A stretch of DNA of 64,000 bases from Plasmodiophora brassicae (GCA_039704465.1 JASFAU010000007.1:620001-684000); one strand, 5' to 3'. Numbered from the stretch's first letter, positions 31,575 through 42,721 are shown. The notes: generated by a model not told the origin, from the sequence alone. Numbers and translations: made by a program.

Positions 31575-33936
31575 ATGGCGCGTCGGGTCCCTGGACGTGC
31601 TTCGGCCGGCACCGAGTCGGCGCCAGCGGGATCTGCAGACGCCGATGACGTCAGGTGGCTCGGCAGGCAAGTGACGTCCGAGCTTCGAGCCGCGCTGCTG
31701 CACGTCAATGAGAAAAGTCGGCACTCGCCGGCGCCCGACCACGTCCGCGTCTCAATGTTGGATCAGTTCGGAAAGAGGCGGAAGCATGCGTCGGGAAGCG
31801 TCAGGAATTCCGAATCCAGAGCAATGCGGATCGCCACCGGTTCCTACGTGGCATCATGCCGAATCGAGGGGCGCGCTACCACTACATGCGTTTGGACAGC
31901 GGGCGAACACGCGTAAACGCTCCATGCTTCGCTGTCGCACCATCAGACATGACACTGGGCCCACAGATTCGCCCTGGCGACCTAATGCCCATGCAACACC
32001 ATTCCCCTGGTGAGGCGTACGACCGGCCGAAGAAGGTCCTACAGCGGCCGCCGAGGCCTCCAGTGCCAGCATCGATGCGGGCGTTGCTGTCGCAGTCGGA
32101 CGCTGTCGAAGTGTCGCTGAATGGTTCTTCGGGGTCCGACCCTTACAATCGTCGCCGTGAAGCAGACGCGCCTTCCCGACCTGACGCTTCATGTTGTGAG
32201 AGCTTCACACAACGGTATAGGTTGCGCACGAGCGACTATAGAAGCGAACTGACTATCTCGTCAGCGACGTTCTTCAGCGTCCCGAGGGCTGCCGCAAACC
32301 TGTGCACCTGCCGTTCTACCCCGCCTTCGGCACCCCTCCTGACGATATCGACAGTGAAATGTACCTGGGTTGGCGTCTCGTACGTACACGTGCTCAGGTT
32401 CGTGCAGTTGACGTGCCCGAGTGCAGGCCAGATCGTCATATTTGCAAGGGAGGCAATTGGCGGGCCCTGGCCTGTCGTCCCTTTTCGCCTTTTCAAGGAA
32501 ACGCTTCTCAGCGAGGGTAGACCGTTCAGTGGGTGCCGGACCCTTTCAGCGCTAACCTCTTCCGTCAGCTTCGAAGAAGGTCTTCACCAGTGTCTTGTGG
32601 TACCTGTTCTGTGAGTACTTTCAACCTGGATCCGACATCCAGCAGCGCGAATTGCTCAGGGAAACGTCGCGAGCGTACTTTCGCCTGTCGAACGAACTGA
32701 ACGTCCTCGTTCACGATGAATCCGAAACTCAGGACACGCTCCAGTCGACACGGGTGAAGTTTCGCGACCGGTTCGAAGCTGTCTACCCAATGCTGCTCGC
32801 GAACGTGATCAGGCATTATTTCGTATTCGCTCTGGCGCCAGCTGCCAATGTTTTCAACAGTGGGCGAACTTTCGCTAGCGACCGCTTACCGGGGCTGACG
32901 ATCCAGTTGACCTGCAGAGCCCGAGTTCCGTCTACGCCTCGAAAGCGATACCGAATATCTATTATCAGGCGTGCGCAAGTCGGACGAGACGATCAGCCGG
33001 CTTCGAGACCGCGCATTCTGCAATCGTGCTGATGTGTTCGACCGTCGGGTGCGTTGCCGGTTCTCGTCGCGCAGAGCGTTAGCTAACGCGGCGACCGATA
33101 GATCACAGAGTCGCTGGCTGGCGCTCCCAGGCGTCGCAGGAAGACCCAACCGCGCCTAAGCACTGTGGCCCGAACGACAAGGAAGCCTGACATCTCTCGG
33201 CCCGTTGATGTCGACATCCACTGGGGAGGACTTGGGCGAAAACGTCCTTCGGTATTGCCCATTGAGTTATCGATGAAAGTAGGAAGGGCGATGCCTGGCC
33301 TCATCCAGGCAGTTGACGTCTATACAGGAGTCTCTCGATCAGGTTGAGCTTCAGGACAAGAGCACACCTCCGAAGACGTTCCCGAAGCGCGTTGTGTTCG
33401 ACTGCAAAGGCATTTCGCCAATGATGGCTGCAATGGCTGGACGGCCATCGATCTTCCCTGCGAGCGTGATGCGTCACTCGGATTCCCTGACGAAAAGCCA
33501 GTCAGTTTCGGCCCATCGTTTGTAACAACGTGCATCGTTGACGTCGGGGCATGTCTTGTTCAGGTTTGGTGGATCCATGTCGAGAACGGGGTCGTTTCTG
33601 ACGCCCCGGCTGAAATCAAGGCTGAATTCCATTCAGGCGCAGTTCCAGACGTTGCACAGGAGCATATCGGAATCGAGATTTGAAACGCTGCAGCGGGAAC
33701 GCCCGCACGTACAGGGCGAAGCGCCGGCGCCTAACGTGAAGGACCCGCGGCTCTACGCTGCTGCCGTCTGTAGCAATCTGGAGCATCAGGTCAAACCCTG
33801 CGGGCGCAAACGCTTATCAGTCGTCGACGATGCGACCAGTGGCTACCCGATTGTATCCAACCTGTCCACGGGCGATATCATCGACTGGAAGTTCGGCATC
33901 GTATCACGGGACGCCCCGGTTCGTCCACCACAGTGA
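31575..33936 (+). CDS. FAM227-like protein (cilia-linked family)
   Basis: Multi-exon gene with outer limits only. The diagnostic part is around 32490-32870: an intron with donor GTAGAC and acceptor GTCAG joins LFKETLLSE to ASKKVFTSVLWYLFCEYFQP, followed by RETSRAYFRLSNEL, then FRDRFEAVYPMLLANVIRHY, which has the FAM227 pattern (LFLSEAS, aromatic-rich WYLF, R..YF, YP). Later exons give EFRLRLESDTEYLLSGVRKS, VVFDCKGISPMM and a tail ending at a TGA at 33934-33936. The 5' exons from 31575 (MARRVPGRAS) are disordered and their splicing is unresolved. FAM227 proteins are found in flagellated lineages; their role is unknown. It is convergent with POP4 at 18 bp. Confidence 0.5.
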
Positions 33937-33954
33937 TGCGGTGTACTAATAACA

Positions 33955-34851
33955 TTATAGGCGGAGAGATTTGCCATGCGCTTTGTACTTTCGAGCGCTG
34001 CGTTCGCTAGGCCGATAGAGGAAGTTGTTGCCGAATATCTCCAGCAGGCACCCTTGCGCAACGACGCCGAACACACTGTGCTGCTTGGGAAGAACTGGGG
34101 CCATGCTCCAACATTTAGAATCTCCAGGACGACGGATCCAAGAGGCACCTACCTTTCGTTGCGTTCGTCGACGTTACGATCTGGAATGTATACTGCGTCT
34201 CACGATAGACGATTCCGCGTTGCCCGATCAACGACGGGCACCGGCTCCGGATGACAACAATAATGGCACCGTGAAGATCTGCCTTCATAAGCTTCGACTG
34301 GAGAACGCTTGCGCTGTGACATCAGGGCGCCCAGTCAGATAGAGTCATCCGATGCTGGCACTGTATAGTCCCAGAACGCACGCTGTCGAGTCCGCCGTCG
34401 TTTGCTGAAAGTACTGCAGCCAGAGCTGATGGATGGGAACGAACAGGTCGTACTTGATCTCTTTGCGGTCGACATCGAGCATCCCCAGCTTCCGCATTTG
34501 CCTGTTGCTCAGGACCGATCGGTTCGACAGCGCCGATTTGACCTGGCGACGTCGCTGTTCGCCGGCCGATACCTCGCGAACCGGGTTCTCGAGCATCACC
34601 CGCTTGCCCTCCAGCTTCGTCTGCGCCGAACGCAGCGCCCCATCCGTCTCGACGATCGACGCGACCAGCCCTTGCATTGTGGTGGTGGCCCCGGAACCGG
34701 CGCTCTCCATGATGCCAGCGTCCAGCTCCATATACAGCACCGCCTCATTCTCCGTGGTCGCCACCGACCAGTGCTGGCGATCGTCGCCAGCACTGGCGCG
34801 CGTGCGCTTTCCACTTGTCCTGTCGTGCGGCGGCGCAGGCCGCTTCGACAT
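33955..34851 (-). CDS. RNase P/MRP protein subunit POP4 (RPP29)
   Basis: Three exons, complement(join(33955..34094,34153..34313,34382..34851)), 256 residues; introns are 58 and 68 nt. The Rpp29 signature is clear: LSNRQMRKLGMLDVDR, then YDLFVPIHQLWLQYFQ, then SKLMKADLHGAIIVVIRSRC, VTSTNATKVLPK, and the C-terminal RPSERSARKYKAHG. POP4 is a core protein of nuclear RNase P (tRNA 5' processing) and RNase MRP (rRNA processing). The N-terminal 90 residues are disordered and species specific. The start is the ATG before SKRPAPPHDR. A truncated, nearly identical copy of exon 1 lies 0.9 kb upstream. This copy keeps all three exons and is taken as the functional one. Confidence 0.9.
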
Positions 34852-34991
34852 GGCAGGCGACCTGAAGCGCGCCGTAGCGGAAAATGCGCGACTGCACCCG
34901 CACACGCTGGTTGGAGTGCGTCACTGATGACAGGAGCATCAGTAGGAAGGTTCGCTGGAGTGGTGAATGTGATCTTTATGGGAACGTTCGA

Positions 34992-35270
34992 TTAGAGCAG
35001 GTCGAGTTCGGGTTTGTCGCCGGTAGGGTCGGGTTCAATGATCAGGTCGCCGCGCGCTGGGAGTTCGCCGGCCTGCAGGTCGAATCGGGTTTTCAACTGT
35101 GCGGCGAGGCCTTCGCTGACGATCCGGGACATAGCCTTGTTCTCCATCTTCTTGAAGCCGTCGTCGTAGTCGTCGGTCGTATCCTTGACCTCGCCCGTGG
35201 TGTTGACATTGCGACACGGGTAGTCGGCGGGCTTGAACTTCTGCTTCGCGGGACGACTGACGTCCGACAT
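34992..35270 (-). CDS. Unknown protein X1, short paralogue of a tandem pair
   Basis: A 92-residue frame from the ATG at 35270, read on the minus strand. Sequence blocks PCRNVNTTGEVKDTTDDYDD, GFKKMENKAM and LAAQLKTRFDLQAGEL recur in the paralogue at 35909-36550. The frame is open further upstream with similarity to the other copy, so an additional 5' exon is possible. It is predicted to be helical, soluble and acidic at the C-terminus (GDKPELDLL). No family recognised. Its sequence and position are part of a duplicated unit that also includes POP4 exon 1. Confidence 0.5.
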   Translation of the reverse strand: MSDVSRPAKQKFKPADYPCRNVNTTGEVKDTTDDYDDGFKKMENKAMSRIVSEGLAAQLKTRFDLQAGELPARGDLIIEPDPTGDKPELDLL

Positions 35271-35455
35271 GGGCGAGCGCTCGAGCACTGTGTAATGCGC
35301 CAGACGGAATACGTTCTGGGCAGCCGCTGGCGTATCTGATCCCCGTCGGACGCTTCTGAAGAAATGAGCTCTGGAAGTAAACACCAACAGGGTGCCACAC
35401 TGGAACAGACCCAGTCACAGATGTCTGATCCATCGCAAACACGGCCCTGTAAGGA

Positions 35456-35800
35456 CATTGCGGTCGACATCGAGCATCCCCAGCTTCCGCATTTGCCTGT
35501 TGCTCAGGGCCGATCGGTTCGACAGCGCCGATTTGACCTGGCGACGTCGCTGTTCGCTGGCCGATACCTCGCGAACCAGGTTCTCGAGCATCATCCGCTT
35601 GCCGTCCAGCTTCGTCTGCGCCGAACGCAGCGCCCCATCCGTCTCGACGATCGACGCGACCAGCCCTTGCATGGTGGCGGCCCCGGACCCAGAGCCGTCC
35701 CGTGGTCGCCACAAACCTGTGCTGGCGATCGTCGCGAGCACTGGCGCGCGCGCGCTTTCCCCTCGACCTGTCGTGCACCGGTGCAGGCCGCTTCAACATG
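35456..35800 (-). pseudogene. Truncated POP4 copy (exon 1 only)
   Basis: About 330 bp matching POP4 exon 1 at well over 90 percent identity by eye, including the segments LSNRQMRKLGMLDVDR and GLVASIVETDGALRS. The copy lacks the segment encoding YDLFVPIHQLW and exons 2 and 3, and is joined at its 3' side to unrelated sequence at about 35458. A small deletion also removes part of the N-terminal region relative to POP4. It cannot encode the RNA-binding core and is scored as a pseudogene, though a short open frame remains. Confidence 0.8.
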
Positions 35801-35908
35801 ACAGGGGACCACTTGGTTGCCCTTATTATCATTCGGGGTGCTGATGACATTAGCCTCAGTAGGAAGGTTCACTGGAGTGGAAACCGTGATCTTTATGGGA
35901 ACGTTCGG

Positions 35909-36550
35909 TTAGAGCAGGTCGACGTCGGGTTTTTCACCGTTAGGGCCGATTTCCATGATCAGGTCGTTGTGCGCGGTGAGTTCGCTCTGCAGGTTGAACA
36001 GGTCCAATCGGTTTTTTAACTGTGATGCGAGGTCCTCGCTAATGACTCGGAACATGGCCTTGCTCTGCATCTTCTTGAAGCCATCGTCGTACTCGTCGGC
36101 CGTGTCCTTGACCTTGCCCATGACGTTCATGCTCCGGCAAGGGTAGACGGCGGGCTCGAACTTCGGTTTCGCGGCCATATCCTTGACCTCGCCCATGACG
36201 TTCACCGTGCGGCACGGGTAGACGTTATTTATCTTCTTGAAGCTGTTGTCATACTCGTGCGCCGTGTCCTTGACACTTAGCATGTCATCGTACTCGTGCG
36301 CCGTGTTCTTGACACTTAGCATGTCATCGCACTCGTGCGCCGTGTCCTTGACACTTAGCATGTCATCGCACTCGTGCGCCGTGTCCTTGACACTTAGCAT
36401 GTCATCGCACTCGTGAGCCGTGTCCTTGACACCGAGCATGTCGTCGTACTCGTGCGCCGTGTCCTTGACCTCGCGCGTGGCTTTCGCGCTGCGGTGCCGG
36501 TATAAGGTGGGCTTGGGCTTCGGTTTCGCGGGACGACTGACTTCCGACAT
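35909..36550 (-). CDS. Unknown protein X2, expanded paralogue with 13-residue repeats
   Basis: A 213-residue frame from the ATG at 36550. The C-terminal 90 residues align with X1 (CRSMNVMGKVKDTADEYDD, GFKKMQSKAM, ending PDVDLL). The N-terminal half contains about six tandem copies of a 13-residue unit VKDTAHEYDDMLS, plus duplicated YPCRxVNVMGEVKD blocks, which explains the difference in length. All copies stay in frame, so selection may retain coding capacity. No family recognised; predicted soluble and charged. It lies upstream of the truncated POP4 copy, in the same order as X1 and POP4. Confidence 0.55.
   Translation of the reverse strand: MSEVSRPAKPKPKPTLYRHRSAKATREVKDTAHEYDDMLGVKDTAHECDDMLSVKDTAHECDDMLSVKDTAHECDDMLSVKNTAHEYDDMLSVKDTAHEYDNSFKKINNVYPCRTVNVMGEVKDMAAKPKFEPAVYPCRSMNVMGKVKDTADEYDDGFKKMQSKAMFRVISEDLASQLKNRLDLFNLQSELTAHNDLIMEIGPNGEKPDVDLL
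36247..36475. repeat. 39-bp tandem repeat, about six copies, in frame within X2
   Basis: The plus-strand unit runs CTCGTGCGCCGTGTCCTTGA then CACTTAGCATGTCATCGCA. Copies differ at a few positions (for example a C to A change giving GTGAGCC in one copy and a CACCGAGCAT variant in another). The central copies are almost identical, a sign of recent slippage or unequal exchange. Confidence 0.9.
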
Positions 36551-36689
36551 GGGACGAGCGTACGCGTGCACTGTCTTACGCGGCAGACGAAATACGTTCT
36601 GAACAGCCGCGGGCGTAACTGAGCCACGTCGGACGCTGATGAAGAAATGCGCTCTGGACAGCCACAGGATGGCACACTGGCACAGACCC

Positions 36690-36826
36690 AGCGGGTTTTC
36701 ATTTCAAGGGCGCGAACCTGGAGGTGCGCCCACCCAGTCACATGTTCGAACCTACAGGTGCGCGCACGTCCAGGTTCGCCAACTAATTTCCAATTAGTTG
36801 GCGAACCTGGAGGTGCGCCCACCCGG
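36690..36826. repeat. Insertion with direct repeats and a 20-bp-arm palindrome
   Basis: Inverted repeat arms 36769..36788 and 36792..36811 (arm core CCAGGTTCGCCAACTAATT) are perfect reverse complements around a 3-base loop. A 24-bp direct repeat beginning GCGAACCTGGAGGTGCGCCC occurs at 36712..36735 and 36801..36824, and a diverged copy lies at about 36744. The flanks (CACAGACCCAG on the left, GATGTCTGATCC on the right) are contiguous in the paralogous unit at about 35400-35430, so this block is extra sequence in the second unit. Confidence 0.8.
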
Positions 36827-37213
36827 ATGTCTGATCCGTCGCCGCACACGGCTCTGTAAGGACGACCCATGCCGGAGCCCGCAGGTCGATGATGAGCAGG
36901 TCGAGGTTCACATTACAGGATCTGGTTTCGAATAGACAATCCAGTCCTGGTGGGAGAGGCCGGTGCGCTCAATGCCAAGGGAGGCAGTGGTATCTCCGGT
37001 TGCTGCCCCGAACGAGCATCGACCGCTGGTTGCCAAATAAGTAGCCAAGGAAACGATGAGCGCTGCATCACTGCCGTCGCCAGCACCGCCTGTTCCACTG
37101 GGTGTGACGATACAGACAACAGCAACGAATCTCCAAATTTTACTGTACACTTTCGCTTGGATTCACTTCGGCAATGGGAGGAACGTGGAGGCAGGATGAG
37201 CAGGCGTCCAGGC
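36827..37213. other. Intergenic, nothing assigned
   Basis: About 390 bp between the end of the duplicated unit and the 3' end of the RhoGEF gene. A minus-strand open frame of about 110 codons overlaps it but has no recognisable feature. Confidence 0.35.
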
Positions 37214-38733
37214 TCAGCGAGCCGACACGTTCTGCTTGCGGGCGTCAATAATGTTTGAAAACCACGACTGACAGTCTCGCTGGTCCTTGAAGGTCAACCG
37301 GAAACCGCCGAGTCCACCAACATTGCCTGCAGGCTGGTCTAGAACGACATCGATTGACGAATCCAGTTGGCACAGATTCGAAAGCGAGTCGATATCGGAA
37401 AGGTCGTACACCCGGACGGGTGTGGGCCACTTCTGCTCGAACGTGTCCCGTTTGCTACAGTAGCAGTCGTTAATCGCCCACAGAGTGACCGACGCGATTC
37501 GATCGAACCTTATCGGAAGAATAGTCAACGCGTCCGTCGTCAGTATCATGTCCCACTTGTTAGGCCTGGTCGCGAGACGCTTCGATCGCCTCTTTGGCTG
37601 TCCGGCGAGCGACACACACTCCGACCGCAGCAACAATCGCCCACCCTGTAGGTACTGAGGTAACGGGATGCTCTCCGGGATCTTTCGCGCTCGTCTCTCC
37701 TCGTGCAATATAACAAACGCGTTAACCTCCTTCACCACCTCCTATAATTCCTTGGTCATAAACTGTCGGCATGAAAGACACACACGCATCGAACGTAGTA
37801 GGTTACCGTTATATTCTCCCGTGTAGCCTCCACCTCCTCGGCCCCGTTGTCGTCTGCAAGGCTTGTGAGGAGGTCGCCCAGGAACAGCGAGTATTTGCCA
37901 ACGCGTTGCACGGGACGAATCAGGCAATTGTCACGTTCCCATGCGCGCCCGGATTGCGCTTTAGGTACCACTTTGTAATGCTTGCTCCAATCATGTAAGA
38001 ACGCAGCGTACTTCGCATGGGCCTGCCAGTTGCAAAAGCGCACGGAACCGGTCAGTGTGGTGTTCTCGCAGATCGTTACTACATACCATCGACAGACTGG
38101 ATTCGGTGAGCGGCAGGCTGAACTTCTTCGACAGGATGGTGACGACAGCTCGAACTGGATCGGACGAAACCTTAGCCTTTCTCAGTTTTCGCGCAAGGTC
38201 CTTGTGCCCCGTGATGATGTCATTGACGACCTTCTTGGGCAGCACGACGCTCTGCGGGCGGGCTCGCATACTCAGACCTTGGCGAGGCATTACAAGATGA
38301 TGCGTACCTCAAACGTCGGATTGGAAACTTCCTCTCGCAGACACCTGATTTGTCTGAAGTAGTCGCGCTCTGTTTTGGCCATTTCCTGGATGATGCTAGC
38401 GATCTTCGGCGTTACCTTGACGGGCTGCACTGAGACGCGAGATCTCAACAACGATATCAAGGAGCCCCTTGAGGCCATTGAAGACCGAGCCCGGCCTTTC
38501 AGCATGTACTTCCTAAGCTCAGGAGTAGCGAGGAGAGACGGCGTCTTGGGAAGTGCAGGGAGCGCCCAGTCGACACTGCGTATCGAAGATGACTCGCAAC
38601 GCTTAGTGCGAGGGTCAGGAGGCAGAAGCGCAGACACACGGCGCGAGTCAGCTGGCTTGAGAGTCGGCGCCGGTAGCATTCTAGTAACGCCAACAACCGT
38701 CAGCACCTGCATCAGCAATCTCGCCAACGACAT
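37214..38733 (-). CDS. Rho guanine nucleotide exchange factor (DH-PH)
   Basis: Four exons on the minus strand from the ATG at 38733. After about 110 disordered residues the DH domain begins at KIASIIQEMAKTERDYFRQI (conserved region 1), continues with VVLPKKVVNDIITGHKDLAR after intron 1, YAAFLHDWSKHYKVV after intron 2 and the CR3 helix CLIRPVQRVGKYSLFLGDLL. After intron 3 a PH domain follows (LRSECVSLAG to KDQRDCQSWFSNII). Donors GTACGC, GTATGT and GTAACC and their AG acceptors keep phase. DH domains load GTP on Rho, Rac or Cdc42; the specific GTPase cannot be told. The protein is about 430 residues, shorter than many family members. Confidence 0.8.
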
Positions 38734-39346
38734 GGCTCCACAATGCAGCTACAAATGATATGGCCGGAGGGCGCGGCAAGCGGTCACGTCGCCGCCGCGC
38801 AGCTCTGCAGCGGGGCCTTCCGTCTGACTGCGCGCAGTTACATAAATAGCTGTAGTCAAGCGGCATGCGGACCCTTCGTCTGACGGCTACCCTCTGGTCT
38901 ATGTATTTTCCGAGCTGGCTAGGGTTCTTAATGGCCCAGAAGATTCGGGTTGCCGAAGGGCTTTGGTGCGGATGCGGAGTCACCAATGCAAGCTAAAGCC
39001 TGCATTGATGCTTTTGCCCAAAGGTCTGCGTTGATTCGCACAACATTTCGGAGTTGCAAGAGCCACGTCATGGTCCAGTTGGGAAGCTGGACGTTCAACG
39101 TGTATACCCTAGACAGATCTAATTTGCGTAATCAGTGGACGCTGGCAGTTCCATGCGACGCTGGCCGGGTCTGTCATGGAGGCACCAATGCCTTCCTACC
39201 ACTCGCATTCAGTGCCCTGGCGCAGCTGCTGCTCGCGCACAGGGTACCCTCAAGATCTGTGTTGTGGATGGAAATATCTAGGAAAGCTCGTGCCTTGACC
39301 AATCCGAATCATCGCATCATAGTCGATCGGGCTGTACAACACCATC
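38734..39346. other. Intergenic or unresolved 5' exons of the RasGEF gene
   Basis: About 610 bp between two divergent genes. A plus-strand frame runs at 38950-39354 but shows no domain; it may include an upstream exon of the RasGEF gene (which lacks an N-terminal REM motif) or only promoter sequence. Confidence 0.3.
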
Positions 39347-41974
39347 ATGGGTGATTACGCTCAGGGGAAGTTGCCCCTGTTCGAGCGCATGATCGAACTC
39401 GATCCGTCAGATATGGCCTACGCGCTGGCCCTTAAGGCGAACTCGCTCTATGCGGCGCTGACACCTGCTAGCCTGGCCGCAGCTGGAACCAATGTCGGCG
39501 AGAACGACACGACGGCACCCGTCTATAACATGCTACGCGACTGGAAGGTACCGTCAATCTCTTCTTTGCCGAATCGTTCCCATCGGCCACCTTCTGACAC
39601 GCGTGTTGCCCGTTAGTTCACGGAACTGTGGGCGGAACGTGCCATTCTGTCGTTCCGGCGAACAGATACGGAGGGGCAGGTCCAAGCAATCGAATGGATC
39701 ATCAGCTTGATGAGAACGTGTAAGACGATGGGAAATCTTCATCACGCAAGCGCGTTGCTGGCGGCGCTGAAGAATCCAGCCATCATCCGACTCCCGGAGG
39801 TGGAGGAAACCCTGACCATCCACCTGCACAAGAAGCAGGTGCTGCAAACAGCCGAGCTGATCACGAAGGAAACCGACTACAACAAGTACCTGGACAGACG
39901 TCGAAGCAGTAAGACGGCGACAACACCAATCCTGAGGTACCTGATGGATTACCTTCGCGATCATTACGCGCGTTCTGGGGCCCTGAACAGCGGCGACGAG
40001 TCCAGCGCTACCGTCAAGAACCAGAAGTTGATCAAAATGTTCGCGTCGTTCAACGTCAACGTGAACGAAGCGGGGCCCTCCCAGCGTATCGAGAAGTTCC
40101 TGGCGTTCCAGACGTTCGACTTTGATACCGCCCTGAAGAAGAAGTCGATGAAGAGGCGCAGCGAAGACGAGCTGTACGGCGTGGGTGACTTCCTGCGACA
40201 ATCGTACACACTCGGCGAGCAGACGTACGAGCAGCCGACGCTGATCATCTCGTTGTCGCATCGTCTGCTGCCCTGGCCCGAAGTGTTCCCAGCGGACGGG
40301 TCAGCGCCGACGCCGACCCGGACCCGTCAGCTTCATCGCCTACAGTCGTCCCTGCGTTTGACAACGGGACGGATACGGGCGCCGACGGAGGAGCCCCTCG
40401 GCGCCAAGCCACGAATGTCTTTGACGGGCAACGAATCGCCCATCACATCGCTGATACAGTGCCTGTGGGGCACAGCGTATGCGACCCAGACGGAGAAACG
40501 CGACCGGGTCTTGGCGCTTCTGGACGATCTGGTCCTATACGCATCGCAGCGGGCGTCCCAGTTCCCTCTGGGCGAATGGGAGGCTGTCCTTATTGAAAGT
40601 CTGGCCATCCTGCAGCCGGAAGACGGCAGAGCGTTCCGTCTGCTGATCATCACCGAGAGCACGTTGCTGAACTGGCATTTCGAGAACCGCCCATCGGGTA
40701 TGGCGGTGCGACTGCGATCCACGTTCGAGGAGCTGGTCTCCTGTTTCGGCAACACGGACGATACGACCGACGTCCAGCGCCTGATCCTGTTCTCGCTCTG
40801 CTCGAGGATAACCCATCACCTGCAGGAGTTCCGACACGACATTAAGCGGCCACAGTGGGGCAACCTTCGCGAGCTCACCCATGTCATCATACAGTTCGTG
40901 TTCCTGGACGAGAGCCCGTTGATATTTGCGAACGCGGACGCCCTGTACCTGAATGGCCAGTGCCTCGACGAAGGTCTCATGCTGATCTGCGAAGACATCA
41001 TTCGTAAGTTGCTTCGCAATGAAGCCGACGAAGCGGCCATGGCTGAAAACGCCTCAAGTGACGAGAAGGTACCAACCAGCCCCGGTCACATGCTCTCTCT
41101 CTCTCTCCACACGGATCTGACATGGGATTAGGCAAATTTCAAACGCAACTTGGCGTCGTTGAAAGCGGACCTGGCTGTGTTCAAGGTCGCCATCGAGACG
41201 CTGACGCAGATCAAACAGATGAAGGAAGAGGATCGCCAGACGCAGATGTTCGCTGTGGTGAAACCCTTGCGAACCGTGCTGGCGGAAAGCACGAAGACAT
41301 ACGGGAAGACAGGGGCGACGTCCCGGTTCCGCAACCTGATGCCATTCAAGAGTTCGGCGGCACCGGCGGCGACCCGGTCGGATGCGATCGCAGCCGCCAG
41401 GAAGCGGTTCTCGGTTCTGACCCGGAAAGAGGCGGCGGATCCGTCCATGACATCGCTCCGGCCGAGTGCCGCTGTTGGCGAATTGGCGAGAGGCGCGCTG
41501 AGCGAGTCGATTGAACGGCATCGCAACCAGAGGGACGTCAGCCCGCGGATCGCGAAACGGTCGACACGATCGTTGCGCCGGAAGTCGTTCAGCGGCACGT
41601 CGTCGAAAGGATCCACAGTGGCGGTTGACCTCGTTACCGAGAGCAGGCTGTCGCCGGATTCGGCTCATGGCACCGGTGGATCCGTCGCCGAGGACCGTCA
41701 TCGACGACGTCGATCATCGTTCCCGGACGAAATCATCAGCCCGCCGGACCTCGTCAAGGAGATCGTCCAAGCCGTGGAGCTGGAAGGCGACGACGTCGAC
41801 GACGACGAGCCGAAGTCGTCAATGTCGGATGACAGCATATCGGGGAAGGCGCTGACGGAGGCGCCGGCGTTAACGGACCGGATGAAATCCATCGAAGCGA
41901 TCCTGGCCAGCCCGGGCTTGACGCAGAAGCCCGCCGCCAACGACAACGGGCCGCTGGACAACCTCATGGAATAA
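39347..41974 (+). CDS. RasGEF-domain protein with long helical C-terminus
   Basis: Three exons, join(39347..39547,39617..41068,41132..41974), 831 residues. The start of the catalytic domain is at the very N-terminus: RMIELDPSDMAYALALK, then FTELWAERAILSF, an A-x-x-x-x-x-N-x-x-x-A block (MGNLHHASALLAALKNPAI) and LPEVEETLTIHL. A 560-residue region follows that I cannot assign (mid part helical, C-terminal 250 residues disordered, Ser/Arg rich then acidic). RasGEFs activate Ras-like GTPases. The normal REM domain is not seen upstream, so either 5' exons are missed or it is lost. The second intron has a CT-rich body and would otherwise introduce a stop at 41129. Without the splice two separate genes would result. 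Confidence 0.6.
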
Positions 41975-42393
41975 GTGTTTATACCACACGGCAGCCTTGA
42001 GCTTGACCGTCAACTCCCTTCGACATAAAATGCTCACCTGGGCAAGCCGTTCCGTGCCGCGCCCGTTACGAAAGTGTCCGGAACGCGGGCAAAGATGCAG
42101 GCTATGCAAGGTCGCGAAGGAGCTCTGGGCACTGGGACGCACACACAGCGTCTGTCAGCAATCGTACTGTCGAACTGACAGCGCAGCTCCGCTAGACTGT
42201 TTCCGCATGGCGGTATGCTAGACAGGAGTGCAACGTTGTGTCGATTATAGGCGTTAGGCGCTGTTAGAGAATTTCATATTTCCAGAAACGGGGGAATACA
42301 CCTGACACGTCCAGTGTCAGAGTGGAGCGCCCCCCGCGTATTTTTTGCGTTCGGCCAGGGGCTGTCGTACGTGCTCGTCGTGTCGGTCCGAGA
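41975..42393. other. Intergenic, nothing assigned
   Basis: About 420 bp between the RasGEF stop and the small membrane protein start. No credible coding or repeat feature seen. Confidence 0.35.
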
Positions 42394-42661
42394 ATGTCGA
42401 AGGTCACCGCATGGTTCAAGCGGACGTTCATCCAGGAGCCGCAGTTCAAGGTCACGTTTGTGGGCATGGTGCGGGAAGGGTTGTATAAGGAGCCCGGTGT
42501 GTACGGCGTGCCGTTCGTGTTTTCCGTTGATCGTGACCGTTTCTGCAGCTGCCACGCTGTCGCTTCTTGCTGGTACGGTCGCGTGCTTCCTGCCGCTGCT
42601 GACCTACAACCGTAACGTGCGCCTGGCCAAAGAACGCCAAGACGCCCTGAAGCGCTACTGA
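42394..42661 (+). CDS. Small single-pass membrane protein, 71 residues
   Basis: Two exons, join(42394..42496,42549..42661). The protein starts MSKVTAWFKRTFIQEPQFK, has a GMVREGLYKEP loop, one TM helix (ATLSLLAGTVACFLPLL) and a positively charged tail (YNRNVRLAKERQDALKRY). The intron (52 nt, GTGTGT...TTCTGCAG) closes in frame. The size, basic N-terminus and tail suggest a mitochondrial respiratory complex accessory subunit or assembly factor, but I do not recognise it. Convergent with the phytochelatin synthase gene, 60 bp apart. Confidence 0.55.
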
Positions 42662-42721
42662 ACCCACCATAATTCATTTGTCGTCGTTCAATATAGTGTC
42701 AGCATGAAGTCGTGGAGAACG

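Noticed and set aside
33976..34254. Plus-strand open frame that seemed to extend the FAM227-like gene
   Set aside because: The opposite strand encodes POP4 exons 2 and 3 with conserved blocks and closing phases, so the plus frame is a shadow.
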